From a bacterium (lineage in GTDB: Bacteria > Spirochaetota > Spirochaetia > JABEVK01), in assembly GCA_021782055.1 (NCBI GenBank), contig JAJXVP010000197.1, positions 1 to 5,477 on the forward strand: DNA of 5,477 nucleotides. Reading direction: 5' to 3'. A program made the translations under genes and the position numbers. This document shows, one piece after another, positions 1-5,193 of the stretch. The notes under the pieces were generated by a model that made no database searches, was not told where the DNA came from, and saw nothing but the letters and a program-made list of their open reading frames with translations. The number at the start of each line of letters is the position of its first letter. Positions within the stretch are counted from its first letter, which is position 1.

Positions 1-824
1 CCTTAAACCGGCAAAACCCTGGTCAGCCTTTTTATGATGGCCTGTACTTTCACCGGGTCATTGCTCACTTCATGATTCAAGGGGGGGACCCGTTGGGTAA
101 CGGTACCGGCGGACCTGGGTACCAGTTCGCGGACGAGATTGTCCCCAGCCTTAAGTTTGACGGTCCCGGCGTGTTGGCGATGGCCAATGCTGGGCCCAAC
201 ACGAACGGTAGTCAGTTTTTTATCACGCATGAGGCGACTCCGTGGCTGAACGGCAAGCACACCATCTTTGGCCATGTGGTCGAAGGTCAGGATGTCGTGG
301 ACGCGATTTCGCAGGGCGACGAAATTATTTCGATTAAAATTGTGAGGGTTGGGGCCGAGGCCAACCAGTTTCATCCCACTCAGGCAAGCTTTGACGCGCT
401 CGAAAAGGCTCAGCTAGCCAAGAACGAAGCCTCTGAAAAAGCCCAAGCGAATGCCGAAGTTGAACTTCTCGACAAGCTGTCCAAGGGTGCCCAGGTGACT
501 CCCAGCGGTCTCCGGTATTTTGTTGACCGCGAAGGTACAGGGCCTAAGCCCAAAAAAGGCCAAATTGTGGTTGCCAACTACGAAGGCCGCTTTCTCAATG
601 GTAAGGTTTTTGATAGCTCATACCAACGCGGCGAGCCCATTGAGTTCCCTGTGGGTCAGGGCCGGGTGATTCCCGGTTGGGACGAAGCCTTGATGGATAT
701 GAGAGTAGGTGAAAAGCGCACCCTGATTATTCCTCCCGCCCTGGGTTATGGCAGCCGTGGTGTGGGACCAATTCCTCCTAATTCCTGGCTGGTCTTTGAC
801 GTGGAACTCTTGGCGATTAAATAA
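1..824 (+). CDS. Cyclophilin-FKBP fusion peptidyl-prolyl isomerase (5' end outside window)
   Basis: Two-domain prolyl isomerase that should catalyse cis-trans isomerisation of Xaa-Pro bonds and assist folding. The frame is open from base 3 with no stop, and [11 protein letters not shown] is encoded before the first internal ATG at 72. That ATG lies inside the cyclophilin core, so the real start is left of the window. The cyclophilin part (to about base 366) keeps the catalytic set: Arg of FHR, FMIQGG, GSQFF and the WLNGKH block. An Ala/Lys/Glu-rich, probably helical linker (about 370-490) leads to an FKBP domain (about 500-821). This has the aromatic pocket residues Tyr of NYEG, VFD, RVIPGW, LGYG and VFDVELL, so both domains look active. 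Family knowledge: this order (CFBP, a dual-family immunophilin) is known from treponemes and some Bacteroidetes. Location cannot be judged because the N terminus is missing. Confidence 0.93.
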   Translation, partial: LNRQNPGQPFYDGLYFHRVIAHFMIQGGDPLGNGTGGPGYQFADEIVPSLKFDGPGVLAMANAGPNTNGSQFFITHEATPWLNGKHTIFGHVVEGQDVVDAISQGDEIISIKIVRVGAEANQFHPTQASFDALEKAQLAKNEASEKAQANAEVELLDKLSKGAQVTPSGLRYFVDREGTGPKPKKGQIVVANYEGRFLNGKVFDSSYQRGEPIEFPVGQGRVIPGWDEALMDMRVGEKRTLIIPPALGYGSRGVGPIPPNSWLVFDVELLAIK

Positions 825-851
825 AAAAAGCCGGCGGGCAAACCCGTCGGC
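822..851 (-). terminator. Intrinsic terminator of the tRNA-Ser gene
   Basis: A 9-bp stem (830-838 with 843-851, one G-T wobble) closes a 4-base loop. Read on the minus strand it is followed by seven T residues (823-829 on the plus strand are A). It begins 8 nt beyond the tRNA 3' end, as expected for a single-gene tRNA transcript. The T-tract overlaps the TAA stop of the convergent fusion gene. On the plus strand the same stem is followed by ATTAAAAAC, not a T-run, so it is a poor terminator for the isomerase gene, though it may protect that mRNA's 3' end. Confidence 0.85.
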
Positions 852-859
852 ATTAAAAA

Positions 860-944
860 CGGAGAGAGGGGGATTCGAACCCCCGGTACTGTTACGTACG
901 CCGGTTTTCGAGACCGGTACCTTAAACCACTCAGACATCTCTCC
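860..944 (-). tRNA. tRNA-Ser, anticodon CGA
   Basis: Class II tRNA decoding the serine codon UCG. On the minus strand, acceptor GGAGAGA (944-938) pairs with TCTCTCC (867-861), followed by discriminator G at 860. The anticodon stem CCGGT/ACCGG encloses loop CTCGAAA, with anticodon CGA at 910-908. A long variable arm has a GTAC/GTAC stem, the serine identity signature, and the T arm is GGGGG-TTCGAAT-CCCCC. The sequence is very close to the Escherichia coli tRNA-Ser(CGA) as I remember it. CCA is not encoded (G is followed by TTTTT), so it must be added by the CCA-adding enzyme. It has its own promoter and terminator and is therefore monocistronic. Confidence 0.97.
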
Positions 945-956
945 GAGGTCGGGGCT

Positions 957-985
957 ATTATAGGGAAAGCGCGGGGCTTTGAAAA
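957..985 (-). promoter_or_regulatory. Sigma70-type promoter of tRNA-Ser
   Basis: On the minus strand a perfect -10 box TATAAT (962-957) lies 17 bp from a -35 candidate TTTTCA (985-980; 4 of 6 matches to TTGACA). Transcription should start about 5 nt before the mature tRNA 5' end. The bases after the -10 are GC-rich (AGCCCCG), as in the discriminators of stringently controlled stable-RNA promoters. Stringent control itself is inference. Confidence 0.75.
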
Positions 986-997
986 GGGTCCCCGCGC
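969..997. repeat. Perfect 8-bp inverted repeat over the tRNA promoter
   Basis: GCGCGGGG (969-976) and CCCCGCGC (990-997) are perfect inverted repeats separated by 13 bases. The dyad centre at 983 coincides with the -35 candidate of the tRNA-Ser promoter (980-985), and one arm lies in the -10/-35 spacer. No T-run follows directly on either strand, so it is a weak terminator candidate. It may be an operator or a structural insulator between the divergent genes. A second, 7-bp dyad, TTGAAAA/TTTTCAA (979-985 and 1011-1017), overlaps it. Confidence 0.5.
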
Positions 998-1021
998 GTT
1001 ACCTGAACTTTTTTCAAGAGC

Positions 1022-1050
1022 TTTTCGTACCGAGCGTTTTTCACTATAAT
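1022..1050 (+). promoter_or_regulatory. Sigma70-type promoter giving a leaderless mRNA
   Basis: A perfect -10 box TATAAT (1045-1050) stands 17 bp after a weak -35 candidate TTTTCG (1022-1027). Counting 7-8 nt past the -10 puts the transcription start at or next to A1058, the first base of an ATG. The architecture copies the divergent tRNA promoter: both contain CTTTTC, 18 bp, TATAAT, then CCCCG after 0-2 further bases. The -35 assignment is the weaker half. Confidence 0.65.
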
Positions 1051-1057
1051 GCCCCGC

Positions 1058-2110
1058 ATGTTCATCAAATTGCGCGCAGTCCTAGCTTTAGGGCTCATAG
1101 TCCTTGGCGCGGCCCCCTTGATGGCCGCTCCGAAAGCCCTGGTCAAGGGCCTAACTTATGCCACCGCCTTCGAAGTTCTTCCTCATGATCAGTTCTTGAT
1201 CGCTGAAAAGAGCGGAATCATTCTCTTAGCGTCAGCGAACGGCACCACTCACGTTTGGGCGGATTTGACCTCCTCTACCGATAGCGCTGGCGATGCCGGC
1301 CTTTTAGGGATGGCTTTAGACCCTCACTTTGCCAAGAACGGCTACGTTTACGTCAGTCAGACAGCTCAGCTTGACGGAAAGAAATCCTTTCGGCTGATTC
1401 GCATGGTCAGCCAACAGGGGCACGGCGTTCTGGATAAGGTTTTATGGGGCGGTCTACCCGCCGCCGAACAAGAGCCTGGTGGAATTGTCCGCGTCGGCCC
1501 TGACGGTTGTTTGTACTGGGGTGTGGGTACCGGCGGGGACGCCGACGCCGCTCAGGACCCCAAATCCCTTAAAGGCGATTTGTTTCGGCTTAAGCTCGAT
1601 GGAACGATTCCCTCGGATAACCCTATTCCCGGTTCGCCGGTGTGGTCTTGGGGGTTCCGAGACCCCCGGGGAATGGCGTGGAATAGCGACAACGGGCACA
1701 TGTACGGTTTGGATCGGGGTCCTAAGGTTGTCGACGGGACCATGGATGAATTGAATCTTCTTGAACCAGATAAAAACTACGGCTGGCCGGTGATTCGAGG
1801 GGCCGAAGAGCAGTACGGTATGGTAACGTCAGTCATTCACTGCAACTCAGGGCACGCCTGGCTACCAGGTGGTGCTACCTTTGTTTCGGGAGGGGCTTGG
1901 AACGATTCGCTATTATTTGCCGGAGCCGGCGAGGGAATTTTGTATCGCCTGGTCTTTGATCGGCGCTACCCCCGTAAAATCGACTTTTATCAAGAATTGA
2001 TCAATGGCGAGTTAGGACCTTTAACGGATGTGCGCCAGGGATCTCATCACGAAATCTACATCCTTTCCCGAACCGGCTTGTACCGTCTTCGGGAAGGGGA
2101 TGACTCGTAG
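1058..2110 (+). CDS. Secreted PQQ-dependent glucose/sorbosone dehydrogenase-family beta-propeller protein, catalytic His replaced
   Basis: 350-residue protein of the soluble aldose sugar dehydrogenase (GSDH, YliI-like) family, whose enzymes oxidise sugars with PQQ and calcium. Residues 1-24 form a signal peptide (Lys/Arg, then a hydrophobic stretch to LMAA) without a lipobox Cys, so it should be periplasmic or extracellular. Family blocks: LLGMALDPHFAKNGYVY (82-98), GPDGCLY (147-153), AQDP (165-168), WSWGFRDPRGMAW (196-208, including the PQQ-contacting Arg201), DELNL and NYGWP (230-244), and TDVRQGSHHEIYIL near the C terminus. The catalytic His of the H-x-G-G motif is Glu139 here (EPGG), and the calcium-loop segment DRGPKVVDGTMDELN carries a short insertion. 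It may therefore be inactive, altered, or a binding protein. An in-frame ATG at 1049 is rejected because it lies inside the -10 box. Neither start has a Shine-Dalgarno. It is transcribed alone and converges with slyD. Confidence 0.85.
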   Translation: MFIKLRAVLALGLIVLGAAPLMAAPKALVKGLTYATAFEVLPHDQFLIAEKSGIILLASANGTTHVWADLTSSTDSAGDAGLLGMALDPHFAKNGYVYVSQTAQLDGKKSFRLIRMVSQQGHGVLDKVLWGGLPAAEQEPGGIVRVGPDGCLYWGVGTGGDADAAQDPKSLKGDLFRLKLDGTIPSDNPIPGSPVWSWGFRDPRGMAWNSDNGHMYGLDRGPKVVDGTMDELNLLEPDKNYGWPVIRGAEEQYGMVTSVIHCNSGHAWLPGGATFVSGGAWNDSLLFAGAGEGILYRLVFDRRYPRKIDFYQELINGELGPLTDVRQGSHHEIYILSRTGLYRLREGDDS

Positions 2111-2138
2111 AAGTTCCTTTTAGGAGTTGCTGCTGGCT

Positions 2139-2708
2139 TTACGAGCCGCAGCCGCAACCGCCTGACCCACAGCCGCAACCGCCGGTGGAACAGCTTTCAC
2201 CGGTTTCTTCGGCTCCGCAGTCACACCCACCGGAACCACAGCCGCAACCTCCAGAACCACAACCGCACGACGGGGCAGGAGCTTCGTCATCAATCGACAA
2301 AATGGTGCAATTGAACTGAAGGTCGACGCCCGCAAGGGGGTGATTGGCGTCCAGGGTGACTTTGTCGCCATCAACCTCGGCAATAACGGCGGTGCGCCAG
2401 TGTCCACCGATCTGTGCTTCGATGCGGTACCCGACTTTGGGAGGCATCGACAGGCCTAGCTCGGCTGTTGGCACAACGGCAACCAGGGTTTCATCCCGTA
2501 CGCCGTACGCCTCGGCGGCAGGAACGATAAAGGATTGAGGTTCGCCCAGCGGTTTGCCTTGTAAACGTGAGTCCAAACCGGGGAGAATATCGCCTGAGCC
2601 CGCGCAGAAGGTCAAAGGGCCTTGGCGGTCTGAAGTTCCCAGAAGGTAGCCTTCGGGGGTGGAAAAATCGTACGCGATGGTCACGTACTTGTTCTCGGTG
2701 ACAGTCAT
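2139..2708 (-). CDS. slyD: SlyD-type FKBP prolyl isomerase/chaperone with Cys-rich metal-binding tail
   Basis: 189-residue cytoplasmic prolyl isomerase and folding chaperone of the SlyD family; no signal peptide. The FKBP part, residues 7-72, has AYDF, GSGDILPGLDSRLQG and EAYG (Tyr68, the same number as the conserved SlyD tyrosine). An insert-in-flap chaperone segment occupies about 74-120. The FKBP fold closes with DANHPLAGVDLQFN (120-133), diagnostic of SlyD. The tail, 147-189, has eleven Cys in C-x-C pairs and no His, unlike the His-rich nickel-binding tail of E. coli SlyD. Start: the frame stays open upstream to an ATG at 2789 inside hpt, but homology begins at M-T-V-T-E-N-K-Y-V, so 2708 is chosen. 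No Shine-Dalgarno precedes it, and a promoter lies directly upstream. It is the last gene of the minus-strand cluster and may also be reached by read-through from hpt. Confidence 0.92.
   Translation of the reverse strand: MTVTENKYVTIAYDFSTPEGYLLGTSDRQGPLTFCAGSGDILPGLDSRLQGKPLGEPQSFIVPAAEAYGVRDETLVAVVPTAELGLSMPPKVGYRIEAQIGGHWRTAVIAEVDGDKVTLDANHPLAGVDLQFNCTILSIDDEAPAPSCGCGSGGCGCGSGGCDCGAEETGESCSTGGCGCGSGGCGCGS
2142..2267 (-). repeat. Cys-Gly heptad repeats encoding the SlyD tail
   Basis: Imperfect 21-bp repeats encode C-G-C-G-S-G-G units. Cys fall at 148/150, 155/157, 162/164, then 173, 178/180 and 185/187, giving two blocks of three C-x-C units. The second block is out of phase by two residues, and its first unit has Glu171 in place of the first Cys. 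Copies differ mostly at third codon positions (for example GGT/GGC and TCT/TCC/TCA), so the protein repeat is kept while the DNA has diverged. An acidic spacer (AEETGE) separates the blocks. Confidence 0.85.
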
Positions 2709-2717
2709 AATACCAGT

Positions 2718-2746
2718 AATATAGCAAACTTCATAGGAAATGTAAG
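2718..2746 (-). promoter_or_regulatory. Extended -10 promoter for slyD in the hpt-slyD gap
   Basis: On the minus strand, -35 candidate CTTACA (2746-2741; 4 of 6) and -10 TATATT (2723-2718; 5 of 6) are separated by 17 bp. TG-C directly before the -10 makes it an extended -10 promoter. The likely start is A at 2711, leaving a leader of about 3 nt before the slyD ATG. The -35 lies just after the hpt stop codon. slyD can therefore be expressed independently of the upstream operon. Confidence 0.62.
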
Positions 2747-2749
2747 GTA

Positions 2750-3295
2750 TCACCCCGGCTTTTTTGCGACCACAAGGTACGGCAAACACCGAAAACGCTG
2801 GGCAAAGTCGATACCATAGCCCGCAACAAACACGTCTTCGATATCAAACCCGCAGTAATCGACAGTCAGAGCCACCTGTCGTCGGCTCGGTTTGTTAAGG
2901 AGCGTACAGATTTTGAGACTGGCGGGTTGGCGTTCAGCCAACAGACCACAGATCTTTTGTAAGGTAAACCCGGTATCGATGATGTCTTCGATGATCAGCA
3001 CATCCTGACCCTGGATCGAGGACGTCAGATCTTGAAGAATTTTGACTTCGGTGGCTTCTTGCCCGTTGCCATAGGAAGAAACCAACAGGAAGTCGACTTC
3101 GCTATCAAGCGTCAATTCGCGGGCCAAATCGGCCAAAAACATAAACGATCCCTTGAGTAACCCTACCAGAAGCGGGCGCTTTCCTTGGTAATCGGTGCTA
3201 ATCTGCCGAGCCAGCTCGCTTACTTTATGGCGCAGTACCCTTTCTGAGATAAGGATGCGTTCAACGCCGGGGAGGAGGGACTCTGTGGGGGGCAT
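2750..3295 (-). CDS. hpt: Hypoxanthine phosphoribosyltransferase
   Basis: 181-residue type I purine phosphoribosyltransferase of cytoplasmic purine salvage, converting hypoxanthine (and probably guanine) plus PRPP to IMP (GMP) and pyrophosphate. Length is usual for bacterial Hpt. Seen: the flexible-loop block VDFLLVSSYG (67-76), the LLKGS loop (46-50), the PRPP-binding signature VLIIEDIIDTGFT (99-111) with the acidic pair Glu103-Asp104, the base-binding Lys135 of NKPSRR, and the C-terminal block DVFVAGYGIDFAQRFR with Asp163 and Arg169. All catalytic elements are intact. The ATG is set by a strong Shine-Dalgarno 5 nt upstream, which overlaps the stop codon of the preceding lipoprotein gene, so the two are translationally coupled. 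Xanthine preference cannot be excluded from sequence alone. Confidence 0.96.
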   Translation of the reverse strand: MPPTESLLPGVERILISERVLRHKVSELARQISTDYQGKRPLLVGLLKGSFMFLADLARELTLDSEVDFLLVSSYGNGQEATEVKILQDLTSSIQGQDVLIIEDIIDTGFTLQKICGLLAERQPASLKICTLLNKPSRRQVALTVDYCGFDIEDVFVAGYGIDFAQRFRCLPYLVVAKKPG

Positions 3296-3300
3296 AGGGG

Positions 3301-3306
3301 CTCCTT
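3301..3306 (-). promoter_or_regulatory. Shine-Dalgarno of hpt overlapping upstream stop
   Basis: Minus strand AAGGAG (3306-3301) is 5 nt from the hpt ATG. Its first two A residues are also part of the TAA stop (3307-3305) of the lipoprotein gene. A terminating ribosome would sit on the hpt initiation region, which implies coupling. It is the only strong Shine-Dalgarno I see in the window. Confidence 0.85.
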
Positions 3307-4081
3307 AATACGAGGCTGGGGTGATGTCTTGAATGAGCCCGTGCTTTTCTTGGGAGTTGAGATTGTTCCCCAGCAGGGCCAAGTAGAAATGGTTGTTCTC
3401 GAAGGGGGTCAAGAGTGGGCGACCTTGAGCATTTTGAATACTAAAGTAGTCCCCGGTAAAGTTTTGCCCTGTGGTCTGCCAAAAGACCGCCAAAGGCCGA
3501 GACGGTAAGGGGGTAAACTCCGCCGGCTGGTTGGGGGGGACATTCTGCAAATACGCTTTGATATTTTTGTTGAAATCGGGGGCGACTTCCACTTGGGCCA
3601 GGGAACCGGTTGTCACGTTGATAAACGAAAGCTTGGGCAGCGGGCTGTTGTCGCGGTGCACGGTCATAAGGGCGGGGTGGCCTTCGGGGTCAACGACGGC
3701 GGCGTAGGTATCACGGTTTGAAAGTCGCAGGGTGTAAGACAAGCCTGACTGATCAGTCCACAAAACGGGTGGTTGACCAGGTGAGAGCACCCTAAGGCTA
3801 ACCTCGCGGGTAACGTTAATGGGTATCATGGGGTGTACCTCATTGGTTCCCAAGGCTTGAAACTGAGCAACGGTGTGGTCATCTTCGGTTATTTGAATAT
3901 CGACCGGGTGGGAGGAAAGGTTCACGGCAAACACTAAGGGCTTTTGACCGCCAGTAAAGACCCCGCAGGCGGGAACAAGTACGATCAGCGCCGTCAAACA
4001 AGCAGTCACCAGCACGCGCCTAAGCACAATCACAGCCTTAGGCTTATCACACGGGGCGTTCCTCGGCAAGCGTTTTGTCAC
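3305..4081 (-). CDS. Putative lipoprotein of unknown function
   Basis: 258-residue exported protein; I do not recognise a firm family. The N terminus has two arginines (21-22), a hydrophobic segment VLVTACLTALIVLV and lipobox-like VPAC with Cys39. This suggests signal peptidase II processing and lipid anchoring (spirochaetal lipoboxes are relaxed). The mature part is beta-rich with few charged clusters. Segments such as FAVNLSSHPVDIQ, LSYTLRLSNRDTYAAVV and LSFINVTTG faintly recall DUF4397-type beta-sandwich repeats; this is a low-confidence resemblance. The annotated start is a GTG whose GTGA overlaps the TGA stop of the upstream gene, a coupling signature, but it has no clear Shine-Dalgarno. 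A GTG at 4027, 8 nt after TAAGG, would give 240 residues and a more typical short signal peptide starting just before LRR. Confidence 0.75.
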   Translation of the reverse strand: MTKRLPRNAPCDKPKAVIVLRRVLVTACLTALIVLVPACGVFTGGQKPLVFAVNLSSHPVDIQITEDDHTVAQFQALGTNEVHPMIPINVTREVSLRVLSPGQPPVLWTDQSGLSYTLRLSNRDTYAAVVDPEGHPALMTVHRDNSPLPKLSFINVTTGSLAQVEVAPDFNKNIKAYLQNVPPNQPAEFTPLPSRPLAVFWQTTGQNFTGDYFSIQNAQGRPLLTPFENNHFYLALLGNNLNSQEKHGLIQDITPASY

Positions 4082-5169
4082 AGGATCTGCCGCAAAAAGG
4101 CCTCGAGGTTATCGCTGTCCAAAAGGCTGGAACGACCTAGCTTCATACTGCGAACCACGTCGGCGGCCAGGATGATTTGGGTATCGACAATGCCGTAGTC
4201 GGCAAGTCGAAGGGGGAGCTTATACGTGTTGAGAAATTTGCGCACGTCCTGGGCCAACTTGGGGCCTAGGGCAGAAGCGGGCCCGTCCCAACTCTCCGCT
4301 TGAAAGGCACGGGCAAGGCGTTGGGTCTTTTCAGGGGCTCGGCCGGCCAGCTGTTCTAAAAAGGGTGCCAGAAAGAGGCTCCCAAAGGCCGTCGGCGCGG
4401 TTTCGAGTAAACTGCTTAAGACAAACGCCAGCGTGAGTCCCGCTCCTCTGGGTATCAATCCCAAGGCTAAAGCAATGTTAAACCCGGCACTAACGGCGGC
4501 ATGACGGTTTTCAACATTGGCAGGACTCTCATAGATCTTGGCCATTCGTTGCCACAGCTCTTCGATCGCCCCCAAGAGGAGGCTTTCTTCGGTCAAACCG
4601 CAGGAATCCTGATAAAAGGCTTCGACGGCAAAAAAGAGAGTTTCTAACAGGCCACTAATGGACGAGGCTGGGGTTTGGCCTGTCGCCATGTGAGGGTCAA
4701 GAAAGATACGGTGGCGCCAGTCTTCGGGGAGAGTCTCGAAGCGCAAGTCGGAAGGGTGACCCGAGCCGACAAAGGCCTCGCGCCGAAGAAGCAGAGGAAA
4801 GCACACGCTGACAGGCACCTCGATCAGCGCCGGTGGTTTTTGGGCACGGGACCGCCAGACAGCCGTTCGTCCCAGCGACAGCAAGTTGTTGCTACCCAAG
4901 GTAACGACAACATCGGCGCGGCTGGCTCTTATGACGTTGGCGGCTTCTTCGATAAAGCGGTCAGCCGTTTGGGTGGTGTTTTTTGTTAACAGGATGTAGG
5001 GAATAGCGGCACGTTCTAAGGACTGAGAAAGGATAGAGAGCTCTTTGGAATCTTCCCAAGCACCTTCGGTCGTTAAGAGCGCTCGGGCACCGTCCTCTTT
5101 GGCGGCAAATCCGACATTTAAACTAACACCCTGACCAAGCTTTACCTTTTGGGGAAAGAAAAAATCCAT
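4078..5169 (-). CDS. Iron-containing alcohol dehydrogenase-like protein lacking the metal ligands
   Basis: 363-residue protein with the layout of the iron-dependent alcohol dehydrogenase / glycerol dehydrogenase superfamily: an N-terminal nucleotide-binding half and a helical C-terminal half. Recognisable remnants are KVKLGQG (8-14), RADVVVTLGSNN (84-95, where the family has GGGS), IEVPVS (116-121, where the family has IPTT.GTGSE), IFLDPHMATGQTP (155-167) and GLLETLFFAVEAF (173-185). By hand alignment the family metal ligand Asp is Glu176 and the paired His is Phe180. The two later His ligands fall on Ala248 and Phe262 (AFG where the family has PHG). It is thus probably not a metal-dependent dehydrogenase; a structural or regulatory role is inference. 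No signal peptide. It follows flgM by 24 bp and overlaps the lipoprotein gene by 4 bp. A related fold such as dehydroquinate synthase-like is possible. Confidence 0.75.
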   Translation of the reverse strand: MDFFFPQKVKLGQGVSLNVGFAAKEDGARALLTTEGAWEDSKELSILSQSLERAAIPYILLTKNTTQTADRFIEEAANVIRASRADVVVTLGSNNLLSLGRTAVWRSRAQKPPALIEVPVSVCFPLLLRREAFVGSGHPSDLRFETLPEDWRHRIFLDPHMATGQTPASSISGLLETLFFAVEAFYQDSCGLTEESLLLGAIEELWQRMAKIYESPANVENRHAAVSAGFNIALALGLIPRGAGLTLAFVLSSLLETAPTAFGSLFLAPFLEQLAGRAPEKTQRLARAFQAESWDGPASALGPKLAQDVRKFLNTYKLPLRLADYGIVDTQIILAADVVRSMKLGRSSLLDSDNLEAFLRQIL

Positions 5170-5170
5170 G

Positions 5171-5182
5171 GGGAGGAGTCCC
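5171..5182 (-). promoter_or_regulatory. Small hairpin at the dehydrogenase-like gene start
   Basis: Minus strand GGGA-CTCC-TCCC directly before the ATG can fold with a 4-bp stem, and the only Shine-Dalgarno-like bases (GGGA, 9 nt from the ATG) are in it. The segment reads CCTCC, resembling the anti-Shine-Dalgarno rather than its complement, so initiation probably depends on coupling with flgM. The GGGGAGGAG seen on the plus strand is on the wrong strand to act as a ribosome site. A stem this short is weak evidence. Confidence 0.3.
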
Positions 5183-5193
5183 GACGATGCGGC

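Noticed and set aside
72..824. Complete isomerase gene starting at ATG 72
   Set aside because: The frame is open to the left edge and encodes cyclophilin core residues ([11 protein letters not shown]) before this Met, so it is an internal methionine.
618..963. Small ORFs on both strands across the tRNA, with peptides such as MSEWFKVPVSKTG and GGFEPP
   Set aside because: They are translations of the class II tRNA-Ser itself, a common false-gene pattern.
2111..2138. Terminator between the convergent dehydrogenase and slyD genes
   Set aside because: Only a short wobble-rich stem (2112-2128, plus strand) is present, with no T-run after it.
2142..2267. CRISPR-like or satellite repeat from the 21-bp periodicity
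   Set aside because: The units are coding heptads in frame with slyD, without spacers, and diverge at third positions.
2120..2407. 95-residue minus-strand ORF over the slyD tail
   Set aside because: It is an out-of-frame reading of the Cys-Gly repeats, with no start signal or family features.
2709..2789. N-terminal extension of SlyD from ATG 2789
   Set aside because: It overlaps the hpt 3' end and the slyD promoter, and family homology begins just after Met at 2708.
5170..5178. GGGGAGGAG as a Shine-Dalgarno
   Set aside because: It lies on the plus strand, whereas the adjacent gene is on the minus strand, so its mRNA carries the complement.
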